Shown here in pieces: positions 1 through 6,785 of a stretch of DNA of 30,293 nt. Made by a program: the position numbers and the translations under genes. The DNA comes from Bacteroidota bacterium (GTDB lineage Bacteria > Bacteroidota > Bacteroidia > Flavobacteriales > Weeksellaceae): positions 1 through 30,293 of the forward strand of contig JAFAFC010000003.1 of assembly GCA_023423715.1 (NCBI GenBank). Direction: 5' to 3'. Under the pieces are notes generated by a model. That model saw nothing but the letters and a program-made list of their open reading frames with translations, searched no databases and was not told the origin of the DNA. Positions within the stretch are counted from its first letter, which is position 1, and each line of letters begins with the position of its first letter.

Positions 1-24
1 ACCGAAGGTTGCGCGACTTTTTTA
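1..24 (+). terminator. partial intrinsic terminator cut by the window edge
   Basis: The first bases read ACC-GAA-GGT followed by TGCGCGAC and a run of six T. This looks like the loop and right arm of a hairpin whose left arm lies outside the window. It would end a plus-strand gene to the left and could also serve the convergent htrA gene. The left arm cannot be seen, so this is inference. Confidence 0.4.
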
Positions 25-45
25 TTGCTATCTAGTTTTTTGAAC

Positions 46-1572
46 TTAGTTCGGCATTACAAAACCTGTTGTTGTAATTCGACCGTATTCATCAACGTAT
101 TTTATGGAAACATTTCCTTTGTAGCCATTTAAGATTTTCTCTACATCTTTTTGACTGTTTACCGTTTTCCCGTTCACTTCGAAAACGATGTAATTATCAG
201 AAATTCCTTTTTTGTCCAATTCACCTCCCGAAACAACGTTCTTAACGATAACTCCAGAATTCAAGCCGTAATCGGTTTTAATTCGATCACTTAACGGTTC
301 AAACTCGGCACCAATTTTCTCTGTAACGGTTAGATCGGCTTTGCTTCTGAAACTTGTATTTCCTTTTTGATCTTTCAAAGTTACATTGGTTGTTGCTTCT
401 CTACCATTTCTTGAATAGGTTACTGCAACACGATCTCCAGGTCTTTTGCTTCCGGTTACGAAAGATAAATCTGCATAACCACTAATCGTTGTGTTATCTA
501 CTTTCGTAATAACGTCTCCAACACGAATTCCGGCTTCTTCTGCACCACCGCTTCTAGAAACATCGGTTACGTAAACACCACTTCCTGTTTTCAGTTTTGC
601 ATTCTTCTCTTTATTGTAGTACGCCACTTGCTGGTCGTTCGATAAATCCAATGTAGATACACCTAGGAAACCTCTTTGTACCATTCCAAATTTCTTGATG
701 TCCTCAATTACTTTTCGAGCCAAATTCGCTGGAACGGCAAATCCATAGCCTTCATAATAACCTGTGTTAGACGAAATAGCTGAGTTGATTCCAATTAAAG
801 TTCCGTTGGTATCCACCAAAGCTCCACCAGAGTTTCCTGGGTTAATTGCCGCATCGGTTTGTAAGAAACTTTCAATTGGTGTTGCCGATTGTTGTCTCAA
901 CAAATCAATACTTCTTCCTTTTGCGGAGATAATTCCCGCCGTTACTGTGGAGTTCAATCCTAGCGGGTTTCCTACTGCCAATACCCATTGTCCAACTTCT
1001 ACAGCGTCTGAATTTCCAAAATTCAAATACGGAAGTCCTTTTTCTTCAATTTTTAAAAGGGCAATATCCGTCATCGGATCGGTTCCTACCAATGTTGCGG
1101 TATAGGATTTTTTGTTGCTTAAAACCACTTCTAATTTATTAGCTCCTGCTACCACGTGGTTGTTAGAAATGATGTATCCATCAGGCGAGATAATCACCCC
1201 AGAACCCATTCCCGAAGGAACGTTTTGCGGTGGTTGCTGCTGTTGAGGTCTTTTTTGTTGGTTTCTTCCAAATGGATCACCAAAGAAAAAGTCCATCAAA
1301 TCTTGGTCAGACGCTCTTCCTGTTGTTCTGTTCTGGTAATTTTTAATGGTTACTACTGCCGGAACCGTCATTTTAGATGCTTTCACAAAGTCATCACCAA
1401 CGACTCCTGAGTTCATCCCTGCAAATTGGGATGTGGTATTTTTTGGAGCAAAAAACTCAAAATCTGCATCATTGTTTACATGGTCAAAAGTCTTAATAGC
1501 ACCAAAAGTGGTGGCTCCCGAAATAACACCTACCAATGCGTAAGGCATAATGCTTTTCAATGTCTTCTTCAT
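46..1572 (-). CDS. htrA: HtrA/Deg (Do family) periplasmic serine endoprotease
   Basis: This 508-residue protein is an envelope quality-control protease and chaperone. Residues about 9-26 form a hydrophobic signal or anchor segment. The trypsin-like domain carries the full catalytic triad: His139 (SNNHVV), Asp169 (TDIALLKI) and Ser248 (GNSGGAL). A Gln/Pro-rich loop lies at about 104-118, in the region of the flexible LA loop of DegP. Two PDZ domains follow (about 297-395 and 420-505), the DegP/DegQ arrangement, and the length matches the family. The ATG start precedes MKKTLKS. The gene stands alone. A -7 box lies at 1620-1627 and a tandem GTTAAA repeat lies upstream of the -33 region, which suggests response-regulator control. 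Family assignment is secure; DegP versus DegQ cannot be decided. Confidence 0.95.
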   Translation of the reverse strand: MKKTLKSIMPYALVGVISGATTFGAIKTFDHVNNDADFEFFAPKNTTSQFAGMNSGVVGDDFVKASKMTVPAVVTIKNYQNRTTGRASDQDLMDFFFGDPFGRNQQKRPQQQQPPQNVPSGMGSGVIISPDGYIISNNHVVAGANKLEVVLSNKKSYTATLVGTDPMTDIALLKIEEKGLPYLNFGNSDAVEVGQWVLAVGNPLGLNSTVTAGIISAKGRSIDLLRQQSATPIESFLQTDAAINPGNSGGALVDTNGTLIGINSAISSNTGYYEGYGFAVPANLARKVIEDIKKFGMVQRGFLGVSTLDLSNDQQVAYYNKEKNAKLKTGSGVYVTDVSRSGGAEEAGIRVGDVITKVDNTTISGYADLSFVTGSKRPGDRVAVTYSRNGREATTNVTLKDQKGNTSFRSKADLTVTEKIGAEFEPLSDRIKTDYGLNSGVIVKNVVSGGELDKKGISDNYIVFEVNGKTVNSQKDVEKILNGYKGNVSIKYVDEYGRITTTGFVMPN

Positions 1573-1619
1573 AGTATGTAATCTTATCTTTATAATTTAC
1601 GATTTATTGTTATGATAAA

Positions 1620-1651
1620 CAAATTTAATGCTAAATGAGTGTTTAATTCAA
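1620..1651 (-). promoter_or_regulatory. promoter of htrA
   Basis: Read on the minus strand, TAAATTTG (1627-1620) matches the Bacteroidota -7 box TAnnTTTG. A TTG lies 21 nt upstream (1651-1649), slightly longer than the usual 19-20. The transcript leader would be about 40 nt. Confidence 0.5.
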
Positions 1652-1666
1652 GGCAGTTGTTTCAGA

Positions 1667-1683
1667 TTTAACTAAAGTTTAAC
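1667..1683 (-). promoter_or_regulatory. tandem GTTAAA-N5-GTTAAA box upstream of htrA
   Basis: On the minus strand two identical hexamers GTTAAA are spaced by five bases (11-bp period), about 16 bp upstream of the -33 element of htrA. The geometry is that of an OmpR/PhoB-type response-regulator site and resembles the CpxR box (GTAAA-N5-GTAAA). Regulator identity is inferred. Confidence 0.4.
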
Positions 1684-1738
1684 GAGATTTATATCTATTT
1701 ATAATTTCGAGTCTTAAAAAGCCCTATTTTTATGAATT

Positions 1739-1754
1739 GTTAAAGCATTTTAAC
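1739..1754. repeat. inverted repeat GTTAAA-GCAT-TTTAAC
   Basis: Six-base arms with a 4-nt centre lie between htrA and trhO. The arms are the same hexamer as in the tandem box at 1667-1683, so this may be another binding site. It is short and AT-rich, so chance is possible. Confidence 0.3.
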
Positions 1755-1825
1755 CTGTCATTATGTATGATTAAAGTCAGCAGGAATGCCATTATTTCCA
1801 TTTTTTACTCCATTATAAAAATCCG

Positions 1826-1833
1826 TACCTTTG
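1826..1833 (+). promoter_or_regulatory. -7 box of the trhO promoter
   Basis: TACCTTTG matches TAnnTTTG. The -33 position 19 nt upstream reads TTT instead of TTG. The leader to the trhO ATG would be about 30 nt. Confidence 0.5.
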
Positions 1834-1868
1834 TCGAAATTATTTTTCTCACTTAAAACGTTTATAGC

Positions 1869-3248
1869 ATGCAACTGTACAACACATTAAGCGCAGAAGA
1901 AAGAGCTCAACTTATTGATGAAGCTGGTAAGGAACGTCTTACATTGTCTTTCTACGCGTACGCAAAAATTCAAGATCCCCAAAAATTTCGTGACGACTTA
2001 TTCATAGCTTGGAATGCATTAGATGCACTTGGCCGAATTTATGTTGCTAAAGAAGGTATTAATGCTCAAATGAGTGTTCCTACTGAGAATTTTGAAGCGT
2101 TTCGCGATACGTTAGAACAATACGATTTCATGAAAGGTATTCGTTTGAATGTAGCTGTTGAGCAAGATAATCACTCGTTTTTAAAGCTAACTATTAAAGT
2201 CCGTAACAAAATTGTTGCTGACGGTTTAGATGATGAAACGTTTGACGTAACCAACAAAGGAATTCACCTAACAGCTCAAGAGTTTAATGATTTGTTGGAA
2301 GATCCAAATACGATTGTTGTGGATTTCAGAAATCATTATGAAAGCGAAGTTGGTCATTTTGAAGGTGCAATTACGCCAGATGTAGAAAACTTCCGTGAAA
2401 GTTTGCCGATTATAAACGATCAATTACAAGACTTCAAAGAAGATAAAAATTTGTTGATGTATTGTACAGGCGGAATTCGTTGTGAAAAAGCGAGTGCGTA
2501 TTTCAAGCATCAAGGTTTCAAGAATGTTTATCAATTGGAAGGCGGAATTATTGAATATACCCGTCAAATAAAAGAAGAAAATATTCCAAGTAAGTTTATT
2601 GGAAAGAATTTTGTGTTCGATCACCGTTTAGGAGAGCGAATTACCGACGATATTATTTCGCAATGCCACCAATGCGGAAAACCGTGTGATAATCATACGA
2701 ATTGCGCGAATGATGCTTGTCATTTGTTGTTTATTCAATGTGATGACTGTAAAGCAGCGATGGAAAACTGTTGTTCTACCGAATGTTTAGAAACGATTCA
2801 TTTGCCTTGGGAAGAGCAAGTAGCAAAGCGAAAAGGCTTACAAGTTGGAAACAAGATTTTCAGAAAAGGTAAATCCGATTCTTTGAAGTTCAAAAAGTCA
2901 GGAGATTTATCTACAGTAACTTTAGCAAAAGCAACAGCAAAAGCTGAAACCAAAGATATTCGTCAGAAATTGAAGGTTAAAAAGATGTTGCTTGGAAAAG
3001 CGGAACATTATTTCACGAAATCTAAAATTGCTCAATTCTTAATTGAGAATAATGAAATTTCAGTAGGAGATAAAGTTTTAATTTCTGGACCAACAACTGG
3101 TGAACAAGAAGTTACTATTACAGAACTTTTTTCAAACGGAGTAGTTTGTGAAAAAGCAACAAAAGGAGATCAAATAACTTTTGCACTTCCTTTTAGAGTT
3201 CGTTTGTCAGATAAAATTTATAAGATATTAGACACAGAAAACGCATAA
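1869..3248 (+). CDS. trhO: tRNA U34 hydroxylase TrhO (rhodanese family) with an extra C-terminal U32/EF-Tu-D2-like barrel
   Basis: TrhO (YceA) performs the oxygen-dependent 5-hydroxylation of uridine 34 in tRNA. The N-terminal domain (about 1-120) has the family motif GRIYVAKEGINAQ at 55-67. The rhodanese domain (about 135-235) has the active-site loop CTGGIRC with catalytic Cys199. A Cys-rich segment follows (266-306, eight or more Cys), as in the family. The protein is 459 residues against about 350 in E. coli. The extra part (about 335-459) has a basic linker and then a segment (374-453) with GKAEHYFTKSKIAQF, SVGDKVLISGPTTG and LSDKIYKI, resembling the C-terminal barrel of U32 proteins and EF-Tu domain 2. 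The gene is followed after 4 nt by a folate enzyme gene. The TrhO core is secure; the extension assignment is by eye. Confidence 0.9.
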   Translation: MQLYNTLSAEERAQLIDEAGKERLTLSFYAYAKIQDPQKFRDDLFIAWNALDALGRIYVAKEGINAQMSVPTENFEAFRDTLEQYDFMKGIRLNVAVEQDNHSFLKLTIKVRNKIVADGLDDETFDVTNKGIHLTAQEFNDLLEDPNTIVVDFRNHYESEVGHFEGAITPDVENFRESLPIINDQLQDFKEDKNLLMYCTGGIRCEKASAYFKHQGFKNVYQLEGGIIEYTRQIKEENIPSKFIGKNFVFDHRLGERITDDIISQCHQCGKPCDNHTNCANDACHLLFIQCDDCKAAMENCCSTECLETIHLPWEEQVAKRKGLQVGNKIFRKGKSDSLKFKKSGDLSTVTLAKATAKAETKDIRQKLKVKKMLLGKAEHYFTKSKIAQFLIENNEISVGDKVLISGPTTGEQEVTITELFSNGVVCEKATKGDQITFALPFRVRLSDKIYKILDTENA

Positions 3249-3252
3249 TCCT

Positions 3253-3834
3253 ATGTTGAAATCTGAACTTAGAAAACTATATTTAGAAAAAAGAAAAGCC
3301 TTTTCGAAAGAAGAGGTTTTGCTTTTTTCAGAACAAATCAAAAACCACTTTTTTGAACGTTTTCTGTTGCAGAAAGGCGATTGTGTTCACATTTTTCTGT
3401 CAATTGATAAGTTCAAAGAAGTTGATACTTCAGCGATTATTCAAGAATTATGGTTGCGAGAAGTTCGTGTTTTCGTTCCGAAAATGATTGGTGACAATCT
3501 GATAACCCTAGAAATTCTTCCCAATACCGTTTTTGAAACCAATTCATGGGGAATCCGCGAACCGTTGGGAAATGAAGATTCAAGTTCTGTAAATCTTAAA
3601 TATTGCATTACGCCATTACTTTATTGCGATCCAAATGGACAACGAGTTGGCTACGGTAAAGGGTTTTATGATCGACTTTTTGCTAGTTTAAGTTCTAAAC
3701 CAATTAAGATTGGGGTTGGATTTTTTAAACCTGAACAAGAGGTTTCAGACGCCTCCGATTGGGATGTTCCTATGGATTATCTAATTACGCCTACGGACGT
3801 CGTGTCTTTTACAGCCGATTTACCTTTTTTATAG
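3253..3834 (+). CDS. 5-formyltetrahydrofolate cyclo-ligase
   Basis: The enzyme converts 5-formyl-THF to 5,10-methenyl-THF using ATP in cytosolic one-carbon metabolism. The 193-residue length is typical. The N-terminus LKSELRKLYLEKRKAFS is the usual ATP-binding start of the family, and the signature NGQRVGYGKGFYDRL lies at about 128-142. It starts 4 nt after the trhO stop, so the two are probably one operon and translationally coupled. Its last 58 nt overlap, tail to tail, the end of the lipoprotein gene on the opposite strand. Confidence 0.93.
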   Translation: MLKSELRKLYLEKRKAFSKEEVLLFSEQIKNHFFERFLLQKGDCVHIFLSIDKFKEVDTSAIIQELWLREVRVFVPKMIGDNLITLEILPNTVFETNSWGIREPLGNEDSSSVNLKYCITPLLYCDPNGQRVGYGKGFYDRLFASLSSKPIKIGVGFFKPEQEVSDASDWDVPMDYLITPTDVVSFTADLPFL

Positions 3835-4364
3835 AAGTTCTTAAAGAAAAACTTAAATTCTTTGTCACCTTTATTCGACGGTAATAGGGTGTATTCTGCG
3901 CTTCGATCAAACTTTCCAATGGATTTATTGTTTTTATCAAAGTATTCAACATTAAATTTTGCAATATCTACAGTATCGCTACCATTAATATTCTGCAAAA
4001 CCTCTAGCTGACTCACTTTTGCGGTTTTAGGCTTTAAGCTGTCTAATTCCGAAAATAAAGGTTTAAAAGTCAACGAATCCGGTTGGTAGAAGTATTCTTG
4101 AAGTTGCTTATAAATCGCTTGATCAATTTGCGTTTTTCTATTTCCGCCCATATATAAGGTAGAAAGTTCTAGTAATTCTTGAACTTTTTGCTTCGTTATC
4201 GAGTTAATTGCTTGGATACTATCCATTTGTACCGCAGGATAGCTTATTTCATTGGTAGAATTTCGTAGTTTATCCAAATCGCTCATTTCTGGCGCTTTCT
4301 TGTCACAGGCAATGAAAAATAAGGCTAAGCAAACGATTGCTAGTAGGATATTAATTTTTTTCAT
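3777..4364 (-). CDS. unrecognised lipoprotein coupled to the upstream membrane protein
   Basis: Taken from ATG 4364, the product is 195 residues with a lipoprotein signal: MKKINILL, a hydrophobic core, and FFIAC with lipobox Cys20 followed by DKK. A longer reading upstream would put 15 extra residues before this signal and is unlikely. The mature part is mostly helical with many Asp/Ser/Lys residues and ends in FKFFFKNFYKKG. No family recognised. The start lies inside the end of the preceding gene (14-nt overlap), so the two are translationally coupled and probably act together at the envelope. Its 3' end overlaps the cyclo-ligase gene on the other strand. Confidence 0.8.
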   Translation of the reverse strand: MKKINILLAIVCLALFFIACDKKAPEMSDLDKLRNSTNEISYPAVQMDSIQAINSITKQKVQELLELSTLYMGGNRKTQIDQAIYKQLQEYFYQPDSLTFKPLFSELDSLKPKTAKVSQLEVLQNINGSDTVDIAKFNVEYFDKNNKSIGKFDRSAEYTLLPSNKGDKEFKFFFKNFYKKGKSAVKDTTSVGVIR

Positions 4365-5517
4365 GATCGGTGATTTTAAATTTGATGGAAATGATTTTCC
4401 CTTGATCATCTCGCTTCATCTCAATTAGGTTGAGATTTTTAAGAGAAGTTGTTGGAGTGGTTACTAGAGTGATGTATTTTTCTTTGCTAATATTTTCTAC
4501 GCCATATAAATCCGAATCGTAAATCTGCTTAATAACCGCATTATTGCTGATTCTAGCTTCTAATTCTTTTCTTTTTTGATTAAGGTTTTGCTCTGATTGT
4601 CCAGAAACATTCATTTGCGAGAAATAATAGAGCGCAAATTTATAATCATCTGGTTTTAGTTCGATGCTTTCTTCCTTAGGTGCGTTTTCTAGATTTCGGT
4701 TAACGATGAGGTTTTCATAAAGGGGAGAGCTGATCTCCATAGAAAGACTTTGATCTTTTGTAGGATAATGGAAGCACTCACCCGGTTTTACGCGATAAAA
4801 GATGGGGGACTCATTCTCTTTAATGACTTTAATTTCGATATCCCACTTTAATTTGCTTCCACGATCGGCATCAGTAAAGCAGTACGTATAGTTTTTTCCA
4901 AAAATTTCATCTTTAAAACCTAAAAGTCCAGCTCCCGATCCAAAAATTAATGCTAAACCAAGCCATAAATACTTTTTTATCCAAGAAATTGCCCCTTTTT
5001 TTTCCAATTTTTCATTTTGAATAGTTGAAGTGGATTGAATAGTTTGTTTTTGGCTAATTTGCTGATTTTCATAATCTGTAATTTGTAAAATAGGTGATTT
5101 TGTCTCTGTTTTTGGTTCCAAAGTTGCCGATTTTTCATCCGTAACTTCAGATTTTGGTTGCTCAAAATCTAATAATTTAGGTTCGACCTCTTCATTTTTG
5201 CTTGAAGGAATATTTTCACCCGCAATTGGATTTTTTTTCTTAAATTCAGACCACGATTGATATCCTACATAAATCGCAAGCAAATTTAGCATATCAATTC
5301 TCGGGAGTTTTCCGTTAGAATTGTTCTTAAAGTAGGTGTAGAAAGACTTTTCGCTAATATTTCCTTTTGCGAGTTTTCGCAAATCTTCTTGGAAATAAAC
5401 AATGTCTATCCCTTTCCAAGTAGAAATATTTTCGTTCTCAGGGGTGTGAGTCTCCAAATATTGAGCTTGAATATTCTTTTTTAACTGCTCAAAGTATAAA
5501 ATCTCGAAATCTGTCAA
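4351..5517 (-). CDS. unrecognised single-pass membrane protein with a cytosolic helical N-domain
   Basis: This is a 388-residue protein of unknown function. Residues about 30-97 form a compact cytosolic domain (FQEDLRKLAKGNISEKSFYTYF, then KLPRIDMLNLLAIYVGYQSW) that reads like a small helical, possibly DNA- or protein-binding module. A polar low-complexity linker (about 100-178) precedes one transmembrane helix (183-201) and an exported domain (about 208-388). The topology suggests signalling across the inner membrane. No ATG is available in frame; the start is TTG at 5517. A promoter lies upstream with a palindrome over its start site. The gene overlaps the lipoprotein gene downstream by 14 nt. 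Regulatory function is inference only. Confidence 0.8.
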   Translation of the reverse strand: MTDFEILYFEQLKKNIQAQYLETHTPENENISTWKGIDIVYFQEDLRKLAKGNISEKSFYTYFKNNSNGKLPRIDMLNLLAIYVGYQSWSEFKKKNPIAGENIPSSKNEEVEPKLLDFEQPKSEVTDEKSATLEPKTETKSPILQITDYENQQISQKQTIQSTSTIQNEKLEKKGAISWIKKYLWLGLALIFGSGAGLLGFKDEIFGKNYTYCFTDADRGSKLKWDIEIKVIKENESPIFYRVKPGECFHYPTKDQSLSMEISSPLYENLIVNRNLENAPKEESIELKPDDYKFALYYFSQMNVSGQSEQNLNQKRKELEARISNNAVIKQIYDSDLYGVENISKEKYITLVTTPTTSLKNLNLIEMKRDDQGKIISIKFKITDHEKN

Positions 5518-5560
5518 AATAATTAAAAATATATAATTGCCTGATTGTCAGCGATAATTT

Positions 5561-5581
5561 TTTGTAAAACTATTTTACAAA
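5561..5581. promoter_or_regulatory. palindrome TTTGTAAAA-cta-TTTTACAAA at a promoter
   Basis: Two perfect 9-bp arms surround a 3-nt centre. The repeat overlaps the -7 box of the minus-strand gene ending at 4351 and covers its expected transcription start, the usual place for a repressor operator. Autoregulation is possible but not shown. Confidence 0.45.
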
Positions 5582-5608
5582 TGTATTACAATTATTTTTC
5601 TTAGACAA
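5578..5608 (-). promoter_or_regulatory. promoter of the membrane protein/lipoprotein pair
   Basis: On the minus strand TTG (5608-5606), 20 nt, then TACATTTG (5585-5578) fits the Bacteroidota consensus. It gives a leader of about 55 nt. Its -33 region abuts the -33 region of the divergent promoter for the gene at 5700. Confidence 0.7.
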
Positions 5609-5631
5609 ATTTAATTGCTGCCATACCTTTG
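5601..5631 (+). promoter_or_regulatory. promoter of the small Ala/Asp-rich lipoprotein
   Basis: TACCTTTG at 5624-5631 matches the -7 consensus. The -33 site 20 nt upstream reads TTA (5601-5603), one base off TTG. The promoter is back to back with the minus-strand promoter at 5578-5608. Confidence 0.55.
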
Positions 5632-5699
5632 TCCTGTTCAATTAGATGAACATTAGTGATCAAGAAAAAAATATTTAACAAAATTAAATTTAATTTATT

Positions 5700-5930
5700 A
5701 TGAAAAAATCATTGTTCGTAGCTGGTATCGCTGCTTTAGCTCTTGTAGCTTGTAAAAAAACTGAATCAACTGAAGTAACTGCTGCTACAGATTCTATCGA
5801 AGCAACTGCAGATTCTGCAACTAACGCTATCGATTCTACAGCTAACGCTGCTACTGATTCTGTAAAAGTTGCTGCTGACTCTGCTACTGCTAAAGTAGAA
5901 GAAGTTGCTAAAGATGCTGCTGCTAAGTAA
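5700..5930 (+). CDS. small Ala/Ser/Asp-rich lipoprotein
   Basis: The 76-residue product has a lipoprotein signal (MKKSLFVAGIAALALVAC, Cys18, then KKTES). The mature part is built of degenerate repeats around ATDS/ADSAT/AIDSTA with an 11-residue-like spacing and a Lys-rich end, predicting an amphipathic helix or coiled coil as in small Lpp-like or LEA-like envelope proteins. Codon use is uniform (GCT, TCT, GTT preferred), as in highly expressed genes, and it has its own promoter and a strong terminator, so it is probably abundant. The antisense reading frame over this gene is a shadow of its repeats. Function unknown. Confidence 0.85.
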   Translation: MKKSLFVAGIAALALVACKKTESTEVTAATDSIEATADSATNAIDSTANAATDSVKVAADSATAKVEEVAKDAAAK

Positions 5931-5955
5931 TTATTACTGAACAAGTAAAAACAAG

Positions 5956-5987
5956 AACCGCTTCTCACAGAGAAGCGGTTTTTTTTT
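5956..5987 (+). terminator. intrinsic terminator after the small lipoprotein
   Basis: An 11-bp perfect stem (AACCGCTTCTC / GAGAAGCGGTT, loop ACA) is followed by nine T. The T-run overlaps the stop codon of the convergent methylase gene. Confidence 0.92.
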
Positions 5988-6750
5988 ATGCCATTTTTTG
6001 TCGTAAAAATTCGTAGCAACTAATCGCCACAGCGTTACTCAAATTCAGGGAATCGATTGTTCCGCTCATTGGGATTAAACAGTTTTTCCCTTTATCCTTC
6101 CAATAGTCTGTTAAACCAGAATGTTCCGTTCCAAAAAATAACGCTGTTTTTGACTTTAAATCTACTTGAGGAAGTAGTTTTGCGTCGTCTGACATGAATG
6201 TCGTTTTTATTTCAACATTATTTTCTTTCAGAAACGTATGTAATTCTTCATTAGTAGATTCAAATAACTGCATTCCGAAAAGGCAACCAACACTAGATCG
6301 GATCACGTTAGGATTATAGAAATCTACTTTTGACTCCGTGATAACAAGCGCGTCAATTCCAAAAGCTTCACAGCTTCTTAGGATTGCACCAAGATTTCCT
6401 GGTTTTTCCATGCCCTCAACGACGATAATTGATGCGTTTTCAGGAACGTTAAAGTTTTCTAAAGCATGATCTTTCACCTCGTAAATACCTATAATACCTT
6501 CCGAAGTTCCACGATACGCTATTTTTTCATAGACTTTATCGGTAACTAAATGAACTTTGCCATTTGGATGTTCTTTTTGAAAATATACCTTACAGATAAA
6601 GAACTCTTGTGGTGAATAGCCGAATTGAATGGCTCTTTCGTTTTCTTGTTGGCCTTCAACAACGATAAATTTAGATTTTTTTCGGAATCGGTTATCCGTA
6701 TTAAGTCGGTTTAGGTTTTTGATTTTTTCGTTTTGTAGGCTTTCAATCAT
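5986..6750 (-). CDS. SpoU/TrmH-family RNA 2'-O-methyltransferase
   Basis: A SAM-dependent ribose methylase of the knotted SPOUT class, probably acting on 23S rRNA (RlmB/TsnR-like). Length 254 residues. The three SpoU motifs are present: GNLGAILRSCEAFG (118-131, with the catalytic Arg), LFFGTEHSGL (204-213) and IPMSGTIDSLNLSNAVAISCYE (226-247). An N-terminal substrate-binding domain precedes them (about 1-95; VVEGQQENERAI). It lies 35 nt downstream of rmuC in the same orientation, with a possible promoter in the gap. The RNA target cannot be told from sequence alone. Confidence 0.92.
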   Translation of the reverse strand: MIESLQNEKIKNLNRLNTDNRFRKKSKFIVVEGQQENERAIQFGYSPQEFFICKVYFQKEHPNGKVHLVTDKVYEKIAYRGTSEGIIGIYEVKDHALENFNVPENASIIVVEGMEKPGNLGAILRSCEAFGIDALVITESKVDFYNPNVIRSSVGCLFGMQLFESTNEELHTFLKENNVEIKTTFMSDDAKLLPQVDLKSKTALFFGTEHSGLTDYWKDKGKNCLIPMSGTIDSLNLSNAVAISCYEFLRQKMA

Positions 6751-6770
6751 GATGGAATCATTTCTAGATG

Positions 6771-6778
6771 CAAAAGTA
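6771..6778 (-). promoter_or_regulatory. -7 box before the SpoU methylase
   Basis: Minus-strand TACTTTTG matches TAnnTTTG about 20 nt upstream of the ATG. No TTG is seen at the expected -33 position, which lies in the end of rmuC. Confidence 0.35.
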
Positions 6779-6785
6779 CAAAATT

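Noticed and set aside
5690..6019. 109-residue minus-strand frame over the small lipoprotein
   Set aside because: It is the antisense shadow of the Ala/Ser repeats and runs through the terminator.
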